Assembly: GCA_964548475.1 (NCBI GenBank)
Contig: CAZJRF010000032.1
Location: 1-19,465 of the forward strand
Length of the DNA stretch: 19,465 nucleotides
Reading direction: 5' to 3'
From: VGBK01 sp964548475
Lineage (GTDB): Bacteria; Actinomycetota; Acidimicrobiia; Spongiisociales; UBA11373
Shown in pieces: positions 15,005-19,465 of this stretch; the first letter of the stretch is position 1, and each line of letters opens with the position of its first letter. Under the pieces are notes generated by a model. That model did no database searches, was not told the origin of the DNA, and worked only from the letters and a program-made list of their open reading frames with translations. A program made the translations under genes and the position numbers.

Positions 15005-16468
15005 ATGCCACCAACGGTCCTACTCACCACCGAAGGCACCTACCCCTACTCACGCGGAGGGGTCAGCACGTGGTGCCAGCAGCTCCTCGAGCATCTGCCC
15101 GAGTACGACTTCCGGGTGGTGAGCTTGGTCAGCAACCCTTACCTGACTGCGATCTTCCGGCCCCCCGGCAACGTCGAGCTACTCACCATCCCCCTCTGGG
15201 GAGGGGGGGATATCCGCCGGGCCATCGGCGGTCGGCGCGACCTGGCGAGCCCCCCGGGGACCCTCCCCCACCCCGATGCCGCGACCATCGAACAGGGCTT
15301 TGTGGCCCCCTTCCTCCGACTGCTGGAGGCGGGAGAAGCGCACGATGCCTCGCCAGCCGTGGTGGGCGCCACCCTGGCGGCGCTGCACGAGCATTTCCAG
15401 CAGTTCGACTACACGGCCACCTTTGGGACCGCCCAGGTGTTCGAGGCGTTCGGGGAGTTCCTGCTGCGCCGGCCCGACCCTCCGGCCGGCCCGCCCCACA
15501 TTGCCGACCAGAAGCAGCTGCTCTCCCTCCTGGCCAAGCTGCTCTCCCCCCTGGCCGCGGGGGTGCCCACCGCCGACCTGACTCACGCCACGGTGGCAGG
15601 GTGGTCCGGGCTGTTCGGGGTGATCGCCAAGGAGAAGTGGGACCGGCCCCTGCTCCTCACCGAGCACGGGGTCTTCCTGCGCGAGCAGCTCTACTTCATC
15701 GAGAACCATCGGGACTTGACCCCCTTCAGCAAGCGCTTCCTGAAGCGGTTCATTCGCGCCCTGGTGCTCGCCGTGTACACCTATGCCGATCGGGTGCTCC
15801 CCGTCTGCGACTTCAACGCCCGGTGGGAGAGGGTGCTGGGGGTGGACGAATCGAAGATCCAGGTCATCTACAACGGGATCGCCGACGATTACTTCGTCGG
15901 CGATGAGGAGTTCGCCTCGGCCGAGGCCGACAGCTCCGAGATAATCAGCGTCACCAACATCAACCCTATGAAGGACATCGAAACGGCCATCCGGGCGATG
16001 GGGTTGGTCGTAGAGCGACGCCCCGACGCGCGGCTCACCATATACGGCCCGGTGCGGAACGTGCAGTACCAGCGCTATTGCCGCCAGCTGGTGCGGGAGC
16101 ACGGCCTGGAGCACCACATCCGCTTCGGGGGCCCCCTCGACGATGTGCGTACCCAGATGAAGCCCTACTCGATCAGCTTGCTCGTCTCCCTATCCGAGGC
16201 TCTGCCCTACACGCTCCTGGAGTCGATGGCGGCCGGCCAGGCCATCGTGGCCACTGCCGTCGGCGGCATCCCTGATGCCCTGAGCGACGCCGGACTGCTG
16301 GTGCGGGTGCGCGACTATCAGGACGTGGCTCGCTCCTGCTTGCAGCTCCTCGAGAACCGCCCATTGCGCGAGCAACTGGCCCGCCGGGCTCGCATCCGTG
16401 CGCGGCACTTCCGGCTGGACACGATGGTAGGGTCGTATGACGCGGCCTACCGGGCCTGCCTCTGTTAA
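15005..16468 (+). CDS. PelF-like GT4 family glycosyltransferase
   Basis: The 487-residue product resembles PelF, the cytoplasmic glycosyltransferase of Pel-type exopolysaccharide synthesis. The N terminus PPTVLLTTEGTYPYSRGGVSTWCQQLL matches the DUF3492 start that marks this family. TEHGVFLREQLYF and VIYNGI occur in the middle. The GT4 catalytic motif E-x7-E is E398 to E406 in SEALPYTLLESMAAG, followed by VGGIPD. ATG 15005 was chosen because the DUF3492 motif begins three residues later and the length then fits PelF (about 500). A longer frame from 14813 encodes a basic, disordered extension with no support. It is followed by the membrane protein gene after only two bases. The sugar donor is unproven; PelF elsewhere uses UDP-GalNAc/GlcNAc-type donors. 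Confidence 0.88.
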   Translation: MPPTVLLTTEGTYPYSRGGVSTWCQQLLEHLPEYDFRVVSLVSNPYLTAIFRPPGNVELLTIPLWGGGDIRRAIGGRRDLASPPGTLPHPDAATIEQGFVAPFLRLLEAGEAHDASPAVVGATLAALHEHFQQFDYTATFGTAQVFEAFGEFLLRRPDPPAGPPHIADQKQLLSLLAKLLSPLAAGVPTADLTHATVAGWSGLFGVIAKEKWDRPLLLTEHGVFLREQLYFIENHRDLTPFSKRFLKRFIRALVLAVYTYADRVLPVCDFNARWERVLGVDESKIQVIYNGIADDYFVGDEEFASAEADSSEIISVTNINPMKDIETAIRAMGLVVERRPDARLTIYGPVRNVQYQRYCRQLVREHGLEHHIRFGGPLDDVRTQMKPYSISLLVSLSEALPYTLLESMAAGQAIVATAVGGIPDALSDAGLLVRVRDYQDVARSCLQLLENRPLREQLARRARIRARHFRLDTMVGSYDAAYRACLC

Positions 16469-16470
16469 GC

Positions 16471-18018
16471 ATGTACCTGAACATCACTCCGGACCGGGCA
16501 GTTGAGCCTCGCGTGGCTCCCGACGTGGACGTCCTCGACGCCGCCGTAGGCATGGAAATGCGCGGCCTGGTGGACGAGACCACGCAGGAGCGGTTCGGCC
16601 GCGACGTGTTCCAGATCGCCCGCGAACGGGTCGAAGCGGGGCTTTCAGTCGATTCGGACCTCCCCCGTTGGTCGACGGCCGGCTACCGCGGCTTGCAGGG
16701 CTGGGGAGAACACTGGCTTCCCGGCCTCGACAAGTTCGCCCGGGGATTCCTGTTCGGGGCAGGGACCCTTTTCGTGTTCCTGCTGCTGTGGTTCTCCGAC
16801 CTCAGCCAGCGCATAACCCCGGCCGGCGGGGTGGTCGTGGCAGCTTCGGTGTACCTCGCCTCGGCCGGCTGGAGTCGCCTGATGTCGGTGTCCGCGGGGG
16901 CCGTGGTCCACTACTCCCTGATCGAGGCCGACCGGCAGCTCACCCGCTACGCCGCACGGTCGGTAGCCACGCTGGCCGTGCTGGTCGGCCTGGTGGCCGC
17001 GGGATACGCCGCCATTGGGGCATTCGCCACCACCCTGGGGCCGGGCCCGGTGGTGATCGCCTCCATAGTCAACCTGACCTTCTTCTGGCTGACCCTGGCC
17101 TACACCGTTGCGCAGCGGCGGCCCTGGCTCATTCTCCTCTTCGCACTGGGAGGCCTGCTCGGATACACGGTGGCCGAAGCGGTCGTCGACCCCTCGCCCG
17201 GCCTGCACATGCAGCTGGCATTGCTGGCCTTCAACATCCTTGGGGTGGGCTACATGGCCGCACGGGCGCTGCTGGCCTACCGGCGGCGCCACGCTCTCCT
17301 GGAGCAGGCGGGAGCCTCCACCCTGTCCCAGCGGCGGCGTCGCTTCGTGGCCGCGCTCGGCATCGGCTACGGGTTCCTGGTCCTGAGCGACTTCGTGGTC
17401 CTTGCCACCGTCGGCTACTTCGACACGACCTGGAACGGCACTGAGACCTACCTGGTGCTGAAGCTGGTGGCGATCATCCCCCTGTTGATCTCACTGGGCG
17501 TCATGGAGGTGCTCGAACACCGGCTGGGCGAGACGATTCAGCGGCACGAAAAACGCCTTCCCTCTTCGGATCCGGGGTTCACGACCGCCATCCGGCGCGC
17601 CTTCCTGGTGTCGGTCGCAGCCTTCTCCTCTCTGCACGTGCTGCTCGGCCTCGGCACCGCGACCCTGCTCCTGCCCGGCATGCCGTTGCGAGGCTGGGTG
17701 TCCGAATCGGCGCTGACTGCCGACATCGCCCTGCCGGGCCTGCTGGCCACCCTGGGGATCGCCTTCGCCCTGGGCGGGATGTTCTGCGCGACCCTGCTGA
17801 GCACCATGGGGGACGACGAGGTGAGCCTCAAGTGGCTGGTAGTCGGGCTGGCCCTCAGCCTGGTGGTGGGAGGATCGCTCTACTTTGCGCTGGGGATCCT
17901 GGGAGCGGCCGTCGGTTTCGCGGTCGGGACGGGAGCTTTCCTGGTGCTCAGCGCCCGGACCACGAGGCAGCGCATGGCCGCCTACCCGCTGCTGAGCTAC
18001 TGCCAGGCGATTCGTTAG
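16471..18018 (+). CDS. 12-helix membrane protein, candidate PelG-like polysaccharide exporter
   Basis: The 515-residue product has about 85 soluble residues, then roughly twelve hydrophobic segments, near 90-106, 115-133, 165-186, 193-212, 218-238, 244-270, 292-317, 325-347, 376-400, 417-445, 453-477 and 478-497. PelG exporters also have 12 helices, and pelG directly follows pelF in known pel loci. Here the start lies two bases after the PelF-like stop, indicating coupled expression. The N terminus is unlike typical PelG, which begins almost at the first helix. I could not identify motifs that settle the family. The role is therefore inferred from context and topology. Its stop is 21 bases from the convergent RTX gene. 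Confidence 0.6.
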   Translation: MYLNITPDRAVEPRVAPDVDVLDAAVGMEMRGLVDETTQERFGRDVFQIARERVEAGLSVDSDLPRWSTAGYRGLQGWGEHWLPGLDKFARGFLFGAGTLFVFLLLWFSDLSQRITPAGGVVVAASVYLASAGWSRLMSVSAGAVVHYSLIEADRQLTRYAARSVATLAVLVGLVAAGYAAIGAFATTLGPGPVVIASIVNLTFFWLTLAYTVAQRRPWLILLFALGGLLGYTVAEAVVDPSPGLHMQLALLAFNILGVGYMAARALLAYRRRHALLEQAGASTLSQRRRRFVAALGIGYGFLVLSDFVVLATVGYFDTTWNGTETYLVLKLVAIIPLLISLGVMEVLEHRLGETIQRHEKRLPSSDPGFTTAIRRAFLVSVAAFSSLHVLLGLGTATLLLPGMPLRGWVSESALTADIALPGLLATLGIAFALGGMFCATLLSTMGDDEVSLKWLVVGLALSLVVGGSLYFALGILGAAVGFAVGTGAFLVLSARTTRQRMAAYPLLSYCQAIR

Positions 18019-18039
18019 CGCCTGCCGCGCCGAGTGACC

Positions 18040-19335
18040 TCACCTCTCGCAGGTGAAGGTGATCTCCGCGTCGCAGACATCCACCCCGCGTCCCCCGCGC
18101 GCCCGGTCCGTGCCGGTCCCCCCAATCAGGAAGTCGTCTCCTCCCTGCCCGAAGAGGCGGTCGTTGCCGGCGTCCCCGAAGATCCGGTCGGCCCCCACGC
18201 CGCCGTAGAGACGGTCGCGTCCGCCGACGCCGCGGATGATGTCGTTGCCGCCACCCCCGCAGATGGTGTCGTTGCCACCCTCACCGATTATCACGTCCGC
18301 TCCGCCCAGCCCGGCAATCACATCCGGGTGCTCGGTGCCCATAAGCCGATCGGGGCCCACGGTGCCGATGATGGTGACCGGCTTCCCGGCGCAGGTCACC
18401 TGGGCCTCCCCGCTGGCGGCCGGGCGCGGCCGGTACGGGGCCACGTTGTCGAGAGCCGAGAAGAGGTACTCACCCCAGCCTGTCGCCACATGCCCGTATT
18501 GCGCCGCCTTGTCCCACGCGGCGTGGAAAGACTCCAGTGAGAAGGGAGCATCCGGTGCGTTGGTCGTGACCGACACAATCGAGAAGCCCAGCTGGGCCTG
18601 ATAGACCGCCAGCTGATCGACCTTGTCCTGCCAGTACTGAGGGGTCCAGCCGCTGGGTGAGCCGGGGGTTGGGGGGAGTCCCCGGCGGATCCAGTAGCTC
18701 TCGAACATGTAGTAGTCGTTCGCACCCAGCCTGGTGCGCGCACCGTTGGGGTTATAGGTCGGGTCAACCTCGCTGTCGAAGACTTCTCTCGGGAACCAGG
18801 CGTTGGCTACCACCGGCATGCCGTAGCTGTGGACGTAGTCAACTGCTGCGTTCTGCCGATGACGAGGAACTCCCCAGTCGTAGCCCATAGCATCGAGCTG
18901 GATCCCGTCCACCCCCATGGCCCGCCACATGTCGATGCGCTCGCGCACCTCATCAAGGGTCAGCTGGCCGTTGGTCACCCCCAGGTTCACGTAACCGAAG
19001 GTCAGGGTGCCCGCAATCGCCTGGTCAGCAAGGAGTACCTTGGTACGGGCATGGTCCGGGTGGGAGGGGTCCTCGACCCCGACGATGAGCTGGCCGGTGC
19101 TCGGATTCCTGGTCGTGCCGGGGAAGAAGACAAAGTCGTAGCGGCCGAACTCGGCCGCCGCCTGGGCGACGGTGGTGGCCCCATTGATCTGCGAAGGCCA
19201 GCCGAAGTAGGCCAACAGGCTGCCCGGCGGCGCGGCGGCCTCCGCCCGGCTCGGCGACACGGCCGCGCCGGACCCGAGGAGGGTCAGCCCCACCATACCC
19301 ACAAGAATCGCTCGGATTGCGCGACTGGGACTCAT
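18040..19335 (-). CDS. Secreted TIM-barrel glycosidase-like protein with RTX calcium-binding tail
   Basis: The product has 431 residues from ATG 19335, chosen because a signal peptide follows immediately (IRAILVGMVGLTLLGSG, then AEAAAP; cleavage near residue 33) and AGGA lies upstream. Residues about 38-300 resemble the GH114/GH166/spherulin-4 type of barrel. Strands include GTLTFGYVNLG, GVDGIQLDAMGYD (D149 and D153) and YYMFESYW (E212); these acids are candidate catalytic residues. Residues about 328-419 hold eight or nine RTX nonapeptides of the GGxGxDxIxG type, which bind calcium after export. The end, VCDAEITFTC, could form a disulfide. PelA-type hydrolases of Pel loci contain a related barrel, so it may trim the polymer. 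Substrate unproven. Confidence 0.75.
   Translation of the reverse strand: MSPSRAIRAILVGMVGLTLLGSGAAVSPSRAEAAAPPGSLLAYFGWPSQINGATTVAQAAAEFGRYDFVFFPGTTRNPSTGQLIVGVEDPSHPDHARTKVLLADQAIAGTLTFGYVNLGVTNGQLTLDEVRERIDMWRAMGVDGIQLDAMGYDWGVPRHRQNAAVDYVHSYGMPVVANAWFPREVFDSEVDPTYNPNGARTRLGANDYYMFESYWIRRGLPPTPGSPSGWTPQYWQDKVDQLAVYQAQLGFSIVSVTTNAPDAPFSLESFHAAWDKAAQYGHVATGWGEYLFSALDNVAPYRPRPAASGEAQVTCAGKPVTIIGTVGPDRLMGTEHPDVIAGLGGADVIIGEGGNDTICGGGGNDIIRGVGGRDRLYGGVGADRIFGDAGNDRLFGQGGDDFLIGGTGTDRARGGRGVDVCDAEITFTCER
18058..18340 (-). repeat. RTX nonapeptide-coding repeats
   Basis: Within the preceding gene, tandem imperfect 27-base units encode GGNDxIxGG-type nonapeptides. They include GEGGNDTICGG, GGGNDIIRG, GVGADRIFGDAGNDRLFG and GQGGDDFLIGG. 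The units differ at DNA level, so the array is old rather than recently expanded. Confidence 0.8.
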
Positions 19336-19388
19336 GACCAGGGATCCTAGCCGGAAGCCCCTCCAAGGCCGACGTGAGGATTCTGGTG

Positions 19389-19465
19389 TCACCCCTCGCA
19401 GGCGACGGTTCGCTCCGCGTCACAGACCTCCCGCCCGGCGCTGCCCCGCGCCCTGTCGGCGCCTG
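19389..19465 (-). CDS. C-terminal end of a second RTX-type protein (partial)
   Basis: The window edge holds the last 25 codons of another minus-strand gene, reading GADRARGSAGREVCDAERTVACEG before a TGA at 19391-19389. It parallels the end of the neighbouring protein (GTDRARGGRGVDVCDAEITFTCER), including both Cys residues and CDAE. It therefore encodes a paralogous RTX tail, 53 bases upstream of the ATG of the complete gene. The two were probably produced by tandem duplication. The N-terminal domain lies outside the window and could differ. Confidence 0.75.
   Translation of the reverse strand, partial: GADRARGSAGREVCDAERTVACEG

Overview
The window is GC-rich DNA with dense bacterial genes, ATG/GTG starts, Shine-Dalgarno sites and frequent 4-base or 0-2 base gene junctions. 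The composition, the secreted RTX proteins ending in a Cys-Asp-Ala-Glu motif and the general gene style suggest an actinobacterium (Actinomycetota), quite possibly an uncultured lineage. This is inference; there is no rRNA or tRNA to test it.

The window falls into two parts that meet near position 8014. The left part (1-8014) is a series of small, functionally unrelated units. It holds the start of a minus-strand gene (1-36), a two-gene thiamine-diphosphate 2-oxoacid dehydrogenase E1 pair (319-2369), a 68-residue membrane peptide (2704-2910), an MFS transporter (3151-4344), a DinB-like C-terminal fragment (4470-4757), a SAM methyltransferase (5220-6026), a minus-strand pair of a membrane protein and a winged-helix regulator (7224-6259) and a 62-residue orphan protein (7735-7923). 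Nearly every gap between units holds one copy of a dispersed repeat with a core of about 57 bases. Six full copies and one truncated copy are present, all in the same orientation. The core ends are complementary, with one compensatory change. I consider this repeat family, and the cassette-like layout it creates, the most unusual feature of the window.

The right part (8014-19465) has no copy of the repeat and looks like a cell-envelope or exopolysaccharide region. A minus-strand operon encodes an ABC exporter (ATPase 14792-13848, permeases 13845-12664 and 12667-11492), followed by a very large GH13-type alpha-glucan enzyme (11409-8020). Divergent from it is a plus-strand pair: a PelF-like GT4 glycosyltransferase (15005-16468) and, 2 bases later, a 12-helix membrane protein (16471-18018) placed where a Pel exporter would be expected. 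Convergent to these is a secreted TIM-barrel glycosidase-like protein with a C-terminal RTX calcium-binding tail (19335-18040). The last codons of a second protein with a similar tail lie at the window edge (19465-19389).

A working model for the right half is synthesis by the PelF-like enzyme, movement through the 12-helix protein, and trimming or anchoring by the secreted RTX glycosidase-like protein. The ABC exporter and GH13 enzyme may serve a related alpha-glucan or envelope function. The left half is better understood as an accessory, repeat-punctuated region. No integrase, transposase, CRISPR array, tRNA or rRNA was found.
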